A DNA stretch of 64,000 nt, taken from contig CAWAMJ010000010.1 in the NCBI GenBank assembly GCA_963783085.1, positions 372,001-436,000 on the forward strand. The letters are read 5' to 3'. Positions 38,761 through 48,255 of this stretch are shown here, in pieces (position 1 is the first letter of the stretch; each line of letters starts with the position of its first letter). This stretch comes from CAVYUC01 sp963783085 (GTDB taxonomy: Bacteria > Bacteroidota > Bacteroidia > Bacteroidales > Prolixibacteraceae). Under the pieces are notes generated by a model. It did not search any database, was not told the DNA's origin, and was given only the letters and a program-made list of their open reading frames with translations. The position numbers and the translations under genes were made by a program.

Positions 38761-41085
38761 ATGAAATATACCCGTTTTTTACTGATACTGATTTTTCTAA
38801 AAGGAGTAAGTGGCATTGCACAGCAAAAGCAGCCGGTTGATTATGCCGATCCGCTAATGGGTACTTCCGAATCGCGATGGATGCTTACTCCCGGACCTAC
38901 GCTGCCCTTCGGAATGGTTCAGCTGAGCCCCGACAACCAGGCCCAGAACTGGAAAGCGGGATATGAATATACTATTGCCAGCATTTTCGGTTTTAGCCAT
39001 ATTCATGCCTGGACTATGGCGGGTTTGTCTGTAATGCCTACCGAAGGAGTGTTGAATCCGCACATTTACCCGAATGCCGATGCGCCCATCAGTACAGGCA
39101 GAACGTCAGGCCACCGCTCCCGAATTGATAAACAGACAGAACAGGCAAGTCCCGGTTATTATTCAGTTGACCTGGTCGATTTTGATATAAAAGCGGAGAT
39201 AACAACAACTACCCGCTGTGGCTTTTTCAGTTTTACTTTTCCCGAAACTAACCAGGGTCATGTTCTTTTCAACCTGCTTTTTCCACAGGAATATAAAACA
39301 ACGGTTCTCGATGCAAAAATCACAAAAGTAAGCGATACCGAAATCGAAGGGTATTCACAACAAACCAGCGCCGGATTTAATGATTATACCGTCCATTTTG
39401 TTGCACGGTTTAATAAACCTTTTAAAGCTTTCGGCGGTTGGAGGGGGGATGAAATTCAAAAGGATGTTGATGAAATTACAGGGAAAGATGACGTTGGCGC
39501 GTACGTAGATTTCGAAACAAAACAAGGCGAAAAAGTTTTAATGCAAACCGCCATTTCACTGGTAAATATCGACCAGGCACGGTTAAACCTTCAAAAGGAA
39601 TTAATTGAACCGTTTGGCTGGAATTTTAATGCTGTGCGCGAAAATGCCAGGGAGACCTGGAATAATTTACTGGGCAAAATAGAAGTGGAAGGCGGAACGG
39701 AAGTCGATAAGAAAAAGTTTTATACCAATCTGTACCGTTCGTACGTAGCCCGGACTACCTGGAGCGACGCAAACGGAAAATACCGCGATCCCTGTGAAAA
39801 CATAAAAGAACTGGAAAATCCGGATTCGCCGATGTATGGATGCGACGCATTTTGGAACACCTTCTGGAACCTGAATCAGTTGTGGACACTGGTAAATCCG
39901 GATATTGCGTCGAAATGGGTAAAGTCGCTGCTGCAAATGTACGGCGATGGCGGCTGGTTGTCGAAAGGACCTGCAGGAATTGAATATTCCAGCATTATGG
40001 TGGCATCCCACGAAATTCCGCTCATTGTTAGCGCCTGGCAAAAAGGCATTCACGATTTCGATGGTGAACTTGCCTGGGAAGCAATTCTTCATCAGCAAAC
40101 AACCCCCGGGCATAAATATGAATGCGGCGGGGCAGTCGGTAACATGCAACTGGAATCGTACATGAAATTGGGATATGTTCCAACGGAAGAAGTTTATGTG
40201 TCGAATACGCTGGAATATGCATACGACGACTGGTGCGCTTCGCAGCTTGCGAAGGCGCTGAATAAAACCAATGAATACCAGATGTTTTTGAAAAGAGCCG
40301 GCAATTACCGGAACATGTTCGATCCGGAGACAAAATTTATGCGCCCAAAACATGCCGACGGAAACTGGCGGGAGGATTTCGATCCGCTGAGCTCGCCCCG
40401 AAACGAATTTGTGGAAGGCAATTCATGGCAATATACCTTTTTTGTTCCGCACGATGTAAAAGGCCTGATCGGGTTGATCGGCAAAGATGAATTCAACCAG
40501 CGGCTGAACGAAGGATTTGAAAATTCGGTAAAAGCAAATTTCAATGCAACCGGCGACAGGTTCGGGGCCTATTACATCAACCACGGAAATCAACCGAATA
40601 TGCAGGCAGGCTGGTTGTTTAATTATTCCGGCAAGCCATGGTTAACCCAAAAGTGGGTCCGCGAAATCATGGATCGTTATTACGGTTCTACGCCGCTTCA
40701 CGGATGGTTGGGCGACGAGGATGAAGGCCAAATGGGCGCCTGGTTCATCATGAGCGCCATGGGATTGTTTCAAACCAACGGCGGCGCTTCAGTTGAGCCA
40801 TTTTATGAAATCGGAAGCCCGCTGTTCAAAAAAATAACCATTCATCTCGATCCGGATTACTACCCCGGAAAAACATTTGTGATCGAAGCCAAAAATGTGT
40901 CGGAAAAAAATAAATACATTCAATCGGCTGAGCTGAACGGAAAGGCTTTGGGAAAGCCGTGGTTTTACCACAAAGAATTGATTAACGGAGGAAAGCTGGT
41001 TTTGGTAATGGGTGAAGAACCCAATGAAGAATGGGGCAGTGCGCCGGATGATGCGCCGCCATCAATGTCGGACACCAATCGTTAA
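38761..41085 (+). CDS. GH92 exo-alpha-mannosidase, secreted (intact)
   Basis: The 774-residue protein has an SPI signal (MKYTRFLLILIFLKGVSGIAQ). ATG 38761 is preferred to the in-frame ATG at 38740. It has the full GH92 pattern: DYADPLMGTSESRWMLTPGPTLPFGMVQLSPDNQ, GFSHIHAWTMAGLSVMP, FYTNLYRSYVARTTW, CDAFWNTFWNLNQLW, VEGNSWQYTFFVPHD, GWLGDEDEGQMGAWFIMSAMGLFQTNGG. It starts 18 bases after the previous GH92. The GLFQT variant of the last motif differs from the FYPV type at 38.4 kb, suggesting different linkage specificity. Confidence 0.95.
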   Translation: MKYTRFLLILIFLKGVSGIAQQKQPVDYADPLMGTSESRWMLTPGPTLPFGMVQLSPDNQAQNWKAGYEYTIASIFGFSHIHAWTMAGLSVMPTEGVLNPHIYPNADAPISTGRTSGHRSRIDKQTEQASPGYYSVDLVDFDIKAEITTTTRCGFFSFTFPETNQGHVLFNLLFPQEYKTTVLDAKITKVSDTEIEGYSQQTSAGFNDYTVHFVARFNKPFKAFGGWRGDEIQKDVDEITGKDDVGAYVDFETKQGEKVLMQTAISLVNIDQARLNLQKELIEPFGWNFNAVRENARETWNNLLGKIEVEGGTEVDKKKFYTNLYRSYVARTTWSDANGKYRDPCENIKELENPDSPMYGCDAFWNTFWNLNQLWTLVNPDIASKWVKSLLQMYGDGGWLSKGPAGIEYSSIMVASHEIPLIVSAWQKGIHDFDGELAWEAILHQQTTPGHKYECGGAVGNMQLESYMKLGYVPTEEVYVSNTLEYAYDDWCASQLAKALNKTNEYQMFLKRAGNYRNMFDPETKFMRPKHADGNWREDFDPLSSPRNEFVEGNSWQYTFFVPHDVKGLIGLIGKDEFNQRLNEGFENSVKANFNATGDRFGAYYINHGNQPNMQAGWLFNYSGKPWLTQKWVREIMDRYYGSTPLHGWLGDEDEGQMGAWFIMSAMGLFQTNGGASVEPFYEIGSPLFKKITIHLDPDYYPGKTFVIEAKNVSEKNKYIQSAELNGKALGKPWFYHKELINGGKLVLVMGEEPNEEWGSAPDDAPPSMSDTNR

Positions 41086-41106
41086 ATGTGAATTAAATCG
41101 TTTTAA

Positions 41107-42348
41107 ATGAATTCCAGAGAACGGATTTTAGCTGCAATAAACCATCGGGAGCCCGACCGGATTCCCGTTGATCTCGGCGCCACACCGAGCACAGGAATAT
41201 CGGTGGTTGCCTGGCAAAACCTGCTGAAATACCTTCAAAAAGAACATCTTCAAACCTATGTTTACGATGTGGTACAGGAAGTGGTGCAGCCCGAAATGGA
41301 GATTTTGGACTTTTTCGGCGTGGATGTTCTGGATGTGGGCCGGACTTTTAATCAGGCTCCGGATTACTGGCACAAGCTCGAATTAATAGAAGGTTACCCG
41401 GGATGGTATCCCAAATGGTTCAAAACTAAAAAGCAGAGCGATGGTTCGGTTTTGGCATTTAACGAATTTAATGAAGCTATCGGGCGGATGCCGGCAAAAG
41501 CTACTTTTTTTGATCAGACGGTTTTCCCGTTTCTCGAAAACTATCCCACCGATTATTCGGAGTTTGAATCAGCTATGAAGCGGACAGTTTGGGGCGGTTT
41601 TGGGTTCACCCCCTGGGATTGGACCGGTGAGCCACGTTTTTGGGAAATGCTTAGAACAAAAACTCTGGAGTTAAAAGCTCAAACTAACAAAGCTATCCTG
41701 CTCGGTGTGGGATGCAACTTGTTTGAATGGGGTACCTTTTTACGAAGAATGGACAACTTTTTAATGGACCTGTACCTGAACCCGCAGGAAGTAAACCGCC
41801 TGCTGGATGAATTAATGAAACGCCATATGGATTTACTGGCCCACGTTTGCGAAGCGGTGGGCGATGTTATTGATATCATTAAATTTGGCGACGATCTTGG
41901 CTCCAACAATGGCCCTCTTATTCCCGCCGAAACGTATAACGATTTTTTTAAGCCCCGGCACAAGCAAATGTGCGATTATGTAAAAAGCAACTCTGCCATG
42001 CATACCATGCTGCATTGCTGCGGTGGAATTTATGAATTAATCCCGGAATTGATTGACGCCGGTTTTGAAATTTTAAATCCCGTGCAAATCAATGCCCTGA
42101 ACATGGAGCCGGTCAGGTTGAAAAAAGAATTTGGGAAAGACATTACATTTTGGGGCGGCGGCGCCGATACCCGTAATGTTCTGAACAATGCAACTCCAGT
42201 GGAAGTGAAAAATCATGTAAAACAAAACCTGGAAGTTTTTTCAAAGGGAGGTGGCTACGTTTTTAACACCGTGCACAATATCCTGCCGGATGTTCCGCCT
42301 CAGAATATTATGGCCATGTTTGAAGCTATCAGCGAATTTAATCATTAG
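41107..42348 (+). CDS. uroporphyrinogen decarboxylase (UroD/MtaA)-family protein
   Basis: The 413-residue cytoplasmic protein belongs to the UroD superfamily, which includes Zn-dependent corrinoid methyltransferases (MtaA/MtbA type). It has RERILAAINHREPDRIPVDLGA at the N-terminus, FGDDLGSNNGPLIPAETYNDFFKPRH, and HTMLHCCGGIYELIPELIDAGFEILNPVQ with candidate Zn ligands (His, Cys). FWGGGADTRNVLNNATPVEVKNHV closes the barrel. The heme-type N-terminal RQAGR motif of true UroD is absent, so tetrapyrrole decarboxylation is unlikely. It sits between GH92 and GH38 genes; a methyl-transfer role is inference. Confidence 0.83.
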   Translation: MNSRERILAAINHREPDRIPVDLGATPSTGISVVAWQNLLKYLQKEHLQTYVYDVVQEVVQPEMEILDFFGVDVLDVGRTFNQAPDYWHKLELIEGYPGWYPKWFKTKKQSDGSVLAFNEFNEAIGRMPAKATFFDQTVFPFLENYPTDYSEFESAMKRTVWGGFGFTPWDWTGEPRFWEMLRTKTLELKAQTNKAILLGVGCNLFEWGTFLRRMDNFLMDLYLNPQEVNRLLDELMKRHMDLLAHVCEAVGDVIDIIKFGDDLGSNNGPLIPAETYNDFFKPRHKQMCDYVKSNSAMHTMLHCCGGIYELIPELIDAGFEILNPVQINALNMEPVRLKKEFGKDITFWGGGADTRNVLNNATPVEVKNHVKQNLEVFSKGGGYVFNTVHNILPDVPPQNIMAMFEAISEFNH

Positions 42349-42373
42349 AAGAAATCAAAAAAATACATTTATT

Positions 42374-45146
42374 ATGAAACGAGCAAGTGGAATCCTGGTG
42401 ATAATTTGTTTTGTTGCACTCAGTAATACAAGTGGTTACGCACAACAAACGAAAGTTGAGCCGTCGGCAGCTTCCCAGCTGAAAATGAACTTAAAAGGGG
42501 ATACGATTCACGTGATTGGCCACGCACACATGGATATGAACTGGTTGTGGACCTATTTTGAAACCATGAAAATGTGTAACGATAATTTACGGCAAACGGT
42601 TGCTTTTATGGATGAATACCCTGATTTTACGATGCTTCAGAGCCAGGCATCCGTATATAAATTTGTAGAAATGGTCGATCCTCCGCTGTTTCAAAAGGTT
42701 CAAAAATACGTAAAAGAAGGTCGTTTGGAATTGGGCGGAGGAATGTGGACGGAAGGAGATACCAATCTTTCGTCGGGCGAGGCGCTGGCTCATTCATTTT
42801 TATTCGGGCAACGATATTTTCAGGAACATTTTGGCAGAATGGCTGAAGTTGGCTGGCTGCCCGATAATTTTGGGCACACTTCTCAGTTGCCGCAAATGTT
42901 AAAACTGGCCGGAATTGATTATTACTATTTTCACCGTTGCAAACCATACATGGGAAGTTTCTGGTGGGAAGGTCCGGATGGATCGAAAGTGCTTTGCTAC
43001 GGCAACAATACTTACAACGGCCGAATTACTCCTGAATTAAAAGATGAATTGCAGAAAATTGCACCGGATAAAAAGCGGATCCTTCAAATTACGGGAGTTG
43101 GCGACCACGGCGGCGGTCCAACCCGCGAAAACATTGAAATGGTTCACGAGCTGAATAATATTCCCGATTATCCGGCAGTAAAATTCACTACGGCGAATGA
43201 ATTTTTCAACCGGCTCTCCGGTGAAATGGACGGCCGCCCCACGCATAAAGGGGAAATGCAGTTTATTTTTGAAGGATGTTATACTACGGTTTCTGAAATA
43301 AAATCGGGAAACCGGAACTGCGAAAATTCGCTGTTTGGCAGTGAATTTTTCAATACACTCCGCTGGATAAACGGCGATAAGTATCCGCAGGCAGAACTAA
43401 ATGATCTCTGGGAAACGGTTGTTTTTAACGAGTTTCACGATATCCTGCCGGGTTCAGCCATTAATGAAGCCAACCGGCAGGCTGTGGCCCGGTACACCGA
43501 AACCGAACGAAAATCGAAAGAATTGACTGATGCCGCTTTTTTGAAACTGGCCGATGAAGTGAATTTTCAGAAAGGTCTGGGGCAACCGGTTGTTGCTTTC
43601 AATCTTTTCCCGGTCAGCCGCAAAACCATTGTGGAAGCGACTGTTTATTCGCACGAAGAACCAGCTTCTGTAAAAGTGGCATTCGTGGGGTGCAAATTAT
43701 TACGGACAGAACTTCAAACCGGTGGATAAAGAAAAGGAGAATTCCGGCGCAGGTGCAGATGTTAATTTTCTCGATCCGGCGTATCGCACAGCCTCTTCGG
43801 GCCCTGGCGAAAACCTGGCAACGGTTTTGGTTCGCGACGGTTTGGGAAATGAATACCCCGCGCAGATTGTTTTTTCAAAACCAACTCCCCCGGGATATAC
43901 TTCGAAAGTGCAGTTTATCGATGAAAACTTTCCTGCCGGCGGATATAAAACGTACTACATCGATCCAACTAAAAAAGGAAAATCAGCCACTTCTCTCGCC
44001 ACCGGAAACAATACCTTCGAAACCGATTTTTTTGTTATAAAATTTGATATGAAAAACGGTGGCATTACCAGCCTTTTCGATAAACGCAGCAATACCGAAT
44101 ATGTTAAGGAAGGAGGCAGGCTTAACCAGTTGAAAATGTACCTGGAAGACAAAAAAGGCGGGATGAAATCGTGGACCATCAATAAAATTGTAAAAGAGGA
44201 CAATGTCGATAATGTGGAAAGCGTAAAAGTAATTGAAAAAGGCCCCGTCCGCGCCTGTGTTGAAACGGTAAAAACCTGGGGGAATTCAAGGTTCATCGAG
44301 AGGACCTACATTTATAAATCCTATCCGAGAATTGAATACGACATGGAAGTGCGCTGGCTGGAAACCGGAAGCGACACAACCGATTCTCCGATGCTGCGGG
44401 CTGTTTTTCCGCTAAATTTTCAGGATCCCGAATTTTATAGCCAGGTACCTTTTAATGTGGTAAAGCGGCCGGTTGACGGGAAAATCGACGGAAAAGATGC
44501 GCCTTTGTGGCTGACGTCGCAAAGCCGGGTTTACGGTGTAGAGCCGGAACTGGACGGAGGACAGGAAGTGCCGGCCCAAAAATGGGTGGATGTTTCCGAC
44601 GGTACCAACGGAATTGCTTTGCTGAATAAAACAAAGTACGGCCACTCGTATCACAATGGCGAACTTCGTCTTACGTTGATGAGAGCTGCCGGTGCGCCGG
44701 ACATTTACCCCAACCTCGGAAAATTTAACATCAGCTATGCTTTGTACCCGCACCGGGGCGACTGGAAAAACGGCGTCTGGCAGGAAGGCGACGATTTTAA
44801 TGTTCCGGTTCAGGCCAGTGAACCTCCCTCGCTGGCTTTGGGGAAAAACCACGCCGCGCGTTCCGAAACACAATCATTCATTTCGCTCGAAGGAAAAGGT
44901 GTGTACATGTCGGGTTTGAAAAAAGCAGAAGCTACCGATGAAATGGTAATCCGAATGGTGGAAGTGGAAGGCGACGGGAAAAAGGTTACACTTCATTTGC
45001 CAAAAAATATCCGTTCGGTACAAAAACTGAATCTAATTGAAAATCCAATTCCGGATGATTCGGAAGCAACTATCGACGGCAATTCCATAGCATTTAAAAT
45101 TAAACCACACGAAATCATGACCCTCGGAATAAAATTGAATGAATGA
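42374..45146 (+). pseudogene. GH38 alpha-mannosidase, frameshifted
   Basis: The 920-residue enzyme is split at about 43687-43690. Removing one G from GGGG restores AFVGANYYGQNFKPVDKE. ATG 42374 begins a signal peptide (MKRASGILVIICFVALS). The GH38 domain shows HVIGHAHMDMNWLWTY, GRLELGGGMWTEGDTNLSSGE, VGWLPDNFGHTSQLPQ (nucleophile Asp in PDNFGH) and FNEFHDILPGSAI. The C-terminal half is the beta-sandwich portion (GNNTFETDFFVIKFDMKNGGI, GNSRFIERTYIYKSYPRIEYDMEVRW). It is likely a different linkage type from the GH38 at 33.5 kb. It overlaps the epimerase-like gene by four bases. Confidence 0.9.
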
Positions 45147-46162
45147 AGGCGGTCCGGTTGGAAAACAATAAAATAATCCTGCAGGTGAACCTAAACGGAG
45201 GGGCATATTTTGATTTTCATTTGAAAGATTTGCCATTAAATCCGTTGAATTGGAAAGCTGATGATCCGGATCAGCCCCCTTTCATGGGGCATTTTCTTTG
45301 TTTCGATCGCTGGGGACCTCCCTCTGAAGCGGAGAAAGCAAATGGTTTTCAACATCATGGCGAAGTGAACACGGTTGATTGGAAATTATGCGAACAGCAT
45401 TTTCAGGGGAAAGATATCCGGAAATGTACGATGCAGTGCCACCTGCCGATGAGCGGTTTGCAGTTAACACGAACCATTGAACTGCCCGAGGATGTTCCGG
45501 TTTTTTACGTAACCGAAAACATAAAAAACCTCAATAAAAATGGCCGGATATTTAATATTGTTCAGCACGTTACACTTGGTCCGCCATTTCTCGACCGGTC
45601 GACACTTTTCGATAATAACACGGAAAAAGGTTTTGAAGACAAAGAAGATGGAAGTTTAAATCAGGAAGAACCTGTGATTCAGTGGCCCGAAGCAATTCAC
45701 GAGGGAAAGCAGATAAATTTGCGTCAGTTTCATGACGAATGGCCACGGGTTTCTTCTTTCGTATACGGCCAAAAGGAAAAGTTTGGCTGGGCTACAGCAA
45801 GTAATCCCGGCAAAAATCTGTCGCTGGGCTATTTCTGGGAAACGGCAGATTATCTGTGGGTGAATTTCTGGAGAAGTATGCAAAAAGGCATTCCACAGGC
45901 TTTCGGAATCGAATTCGGCACAACCGGCCTTCACGAACCATTTCCGGTGGTGGCAAAAAAAGGAAAAATATTTGGCCGGAATATCTACGATTTTATTGAT
46001 GCCGGCGAAACAATCAGCAAATCATTTTCCGCTTTTTTGTGTCAAATACCCGGTGATTTCCATGGAATTGAAAACATTGAAATGGATGGTTCAACTTTTA
46101 AAATTATAGAACGAAGTAATAATCCCCGTAGTTTTATCTTTGGAAATAAAACAGGAAAATAA
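45143..46162 (+). CDS. aldose-1-epimerase-like (galactose-mutarotase fold) protein
   Basis: The 339-residue cytoplasmic protein begins MKAVRLENNKIILQVNLNGGAYFDFHLK and contains FMGHFLCFDRWG, FQHHGEVNTVDW, LTRTIELPEDVPVFYVTENIKNLNK and IVQHVTLGPPFLDRSTLF. This pattern resembles mutarotase-fold (DUF4432/aldose epimerase-like) proteins, but I cannot assign a precise family. The start overlaps the preceding GH38 stop (ATGA), so it is translationally coupled. It may prepare or scavenge the released sugar inside the cell. Confidence 0.6.
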   Translation: MKAVRLENNKIILQVNLNGGAYFDFHLKDLPLNPLNWKADDPDQPPFMGHFLCFDRWGPPSEAEKANGFQHHGEVNTVDWKLCEQHFQGKDIRKCTMQCHLPMSGLQLTRTIELPEDVPVFYVTENIKNLNKNGRIFNIVQHVTLGPPFLDRSTLFDNNTEKGFEDKEDGSLNQEEPVIQWPEAIHEGKQINLRQFHDEWPRVSSFVYGQKEKFGWATASNPGKNLSLGYFWETADYLWVNFWRSMQKGIPQAFGIEFGTTGLHEPFPVVAKKGKIFGRNIYDFIDAGETISKSFSAFLCQIPGDFHGIENIEMDGSTFKIIERSNNPRSFIFGNKTGK

Positions 46163-46163
46163 T

Positions 46164-47096
46164 ATGGGGAAGTTAGTCATGGGCGCCGACATTGGCGGTA
46201 GTCATATCACCTGCAGGCTTTTCGACCTCAAAGCCAACCAAATGGCGGATGAACAGATACTGCGAATGCCGGTTGACAGCCAGTCGTCCAAAGAAAATAT
46301 TTTAAGCACCTGGGCCAAAGCCATTAAAAAAGCAGCCGGAAAACAAACGATTGAAACATTATCCGGAATCGGATTTGCCATGCCCGGTCCGTTCGATTAC
46401 CTCAACGGAGTGGCCTGGTTCAAAGGAGTGCAAAAATTCGATGGTTTGTATGGCGTTGACGTTCGGAAAGAACTGATAAACAAGCTTCAGTTGCCTGAAA
46501 ATTTTCCGCTTCGCTTTCTGAACGATGCCGCTTCATTTGCCGTGGGCGAAGCTTTTCTGGGCGAGGTTTCCGTGCATAAAAAAATGATTGCACTCACCCT
46601 GGGAACCGGATTTGGAACCACATTCATTAATAACCGTTTGCCGGTAGCCGGAAGCGAAGGTGTGCCTGACGATGGATTTTTGTACCACGTTCCTTTTAAA
46701 AATTCGGTAGCCGATGATTATTTCTCTACCCGCTGGTTTTTAAAAGAATATAAAAATGCAACCGGAAAACATACAAGCGGTGTAAAAGAATTGTCGACAC
46801 TGGCAGAAAAAGACGAATTTGTAAAAAATTTGTTTGCCCGGTTTGGTAAAAATCTGGGTGAATTTCTGGCTCCATGGGTAAATCAGTTTAATGCCACCGG
46901 AATAGTAATGGGTGGAAATATTTCAAAAAGTTTTCAGTGGTTTGAAAAAGAAATGCTGGCCGCGTTTCACGCATTCGGAGTGTCGCCCAAAATATATATT
47001 ACCACGTTGGAAGAAAACGCTGCGTTAATTGGCAGCGCGCGGTTATGCGACGATTATTTCTATCAGAGACTATTGGAAAACAACATTATCAGATAA
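46164..47096 (+). CDS. ROK-family sugar kinase (likely mannokinase)
   Basis: The roughly 310-residue kinase has the ROK ATP-binding start MGADIGGSHITCRLFD, GIGFAMPGPFDYLNG, the sugar-binding stretch RFLNDAASFAVGEAF, and LTLGTGFGTTFI. The CxCGxxGC zinc motif found in many ROK proteins is absent. ATG 46164 directly follows the upstream stop (46160-46162); the in-frame ATG at 46140 is less likely. With the mannose transporter and isomerase nearby it probably phosphorylates mannose at C6. Sugar specificity is inferred from context. Confidence 0.83.
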   Translation: MGKLVMGADIGGSHITCRLFDLKANQMADEQILRMPVDSQSSKENILSTWAKAIKKAAGKQTIETLSGIGFAMPGPFDYLNGVAWFKGVQKFDGLYGVDVRKELINKLQLPENFPLRFLNDAASFAVGEAFLGEVSVHKKMIALTLGTGFGTTFINNRLPVAGSEGVPDDGFLYHVPFKNSVADDYFSTRWFLKEYKNATGKHTSGVKELSTLAEKDEFVKNLFARFGKNLGEFLAPWVNQFNATGIVMGGNISKSFQWFEKEMLAAFHAFGVSPKIYITTLEENAALIGSARLCDDYFYQRLLENNIIR

Positions 47097-47099
47097 AAA

Positions 47100-48254
47100 A
47101 TGGCTGTAAAAAAAATTTCTTACGCGCACATCGTTCCGGTGCTGCTCTCCTTTTTTGTAATGAGCTTTTGCGATTTGGTGGGAGTTGGGGTCGACAATGC
47201 CAAGGCCGATTTTGAATTGAACAACACGCTGGCGCAACTCATTCCGCTGGCGGTTTTCGCGTGGTTTTTTCTCCTCTCGGTGCCGGTAGGTGTTATGCAG
47301 GAGCGAATTGGGAAGCGAAATATGCTGAATATTGGCATGTTGCTCACTGCAATGGGATTGATTCTTCCGTTTTTCATCTATTCTTTCCCGGTGCTCATGG
47401 CGGGTTTTGCATTGCTTGGGATTGGAAATACCATTATCCAGGTATCGGCTAATCCGTTGCTAATCGATGTAGTTCCTTCGAACCGCGCACCCAGTTTTCT
47501 CAGTTTTTCGCAATTTGTGAAATCCATTGGTTCGATGATAGCTCCATACATTGCTACTTTTCTGGCAGTGCGTTTTGGCGACTGGAAACTATTGTTGCTG
47601 GTTTTTGGCGGCATTTCAATTCTTTCGGCAATATGGCTCCATTTGACCAAAATTACAGAAACCCCGGCACGCGAAGAAAAAGCTACGCTGGCATCGTGCC
47701 TGAAACTACTGGGAATCGGATACATTGCGCTTATGGTGCTCGGTATTTTCTTTGTGGTTGGTCTCGACGTAGGAATCAACGCCACTTCCGGACAGTTTTT
47801 AATGAAGAAAATGGACATGGCTGCCGAACCTGCCATGCAAGGCCGCAGTCTCTATTTTTTCGGGAAAATGCTGGGAACTTTTATCGGCGCCTTGTTGCTG
47901 GTTCGGTTATCGTCGTTCAAATTTTTAATCGGTTCATCCACAGCAACACTGCTTGTAACCATCCTGTTTATTTTATCTCCAACGCCGTTGGTGGCATTAA
48001 TTCTGATGTTTTTAATTGGGTTGGCAGCCTCGAACATCTTCCCGCTGATTTTTACCATTACCATAAAGAAATATCCCTCGCGCGACAATGAAATCTCAGG
48101 TTTGATGATTATGGCGGTTTCCGGCGGAGCTTTCATTCCTCCCATTGTCGGAAAATTTGCCGATGTGTTCAGTATTTCAACAAGCATGTACGTATTTGTC
48201 GTTTGTTCACTATACTTGCTGTTTGTTTCTGTTTATGCATTTAAAAAGAATTGA
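47100..48254 (+). CDS. MFS sugar transporter (FucP-like)
   Basis: The 384-residue inner-membrane protein has about twelve hydrophobic segments and an MFS-type G-x-x-x-D/E-R-x-G/R loop (MQERIGKRN) between helices 2 and 3. It resembles the FucP/glucose-galactose proton symporter group (helix 1 SFFVMSFCDLVGVGVDNAKADF). It is three bases after the kinase stop and one base before the next GH92, so it is likely cotranscribed. Its role is to carry monosaccharides released in the periplasm into the cytoplasm. Confidence 0.86.
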   Translation: MAVKKISYAHIVPVLLSFFVMSFCDLVGVGVDNAKADFELNNTLAQLIPLAVFAWFFLLSVPVGVMQERIGKRNMLNIGMLLTAMGLILPFFIYSFPVLMAGFALLGIGNTIIQVSANPLLIDVVPSNRAPSFLSFSQFVKSIGSMIAPYIATFLAVRFGDWKLLLLVFGGISILSAIWLHLTKITETPAREEKATLASCLKLLGIGYIALMVLGIFFVVGLDVGINATSGQFLMKKMDMAAEPAMQGRSLYFFGKMLGTFIGALLLVRLSSFKFLIGSSTATLLVTILFILSPTPLVALILMFLIGLAASNIFPLIFTITIKKYPSRDNEISGLMIMAVSGGAFIPPIVGKFADVFSISTSMYVFVVCSLYLLFVSVYAFKKN

Positions 48255-48255
48255 A

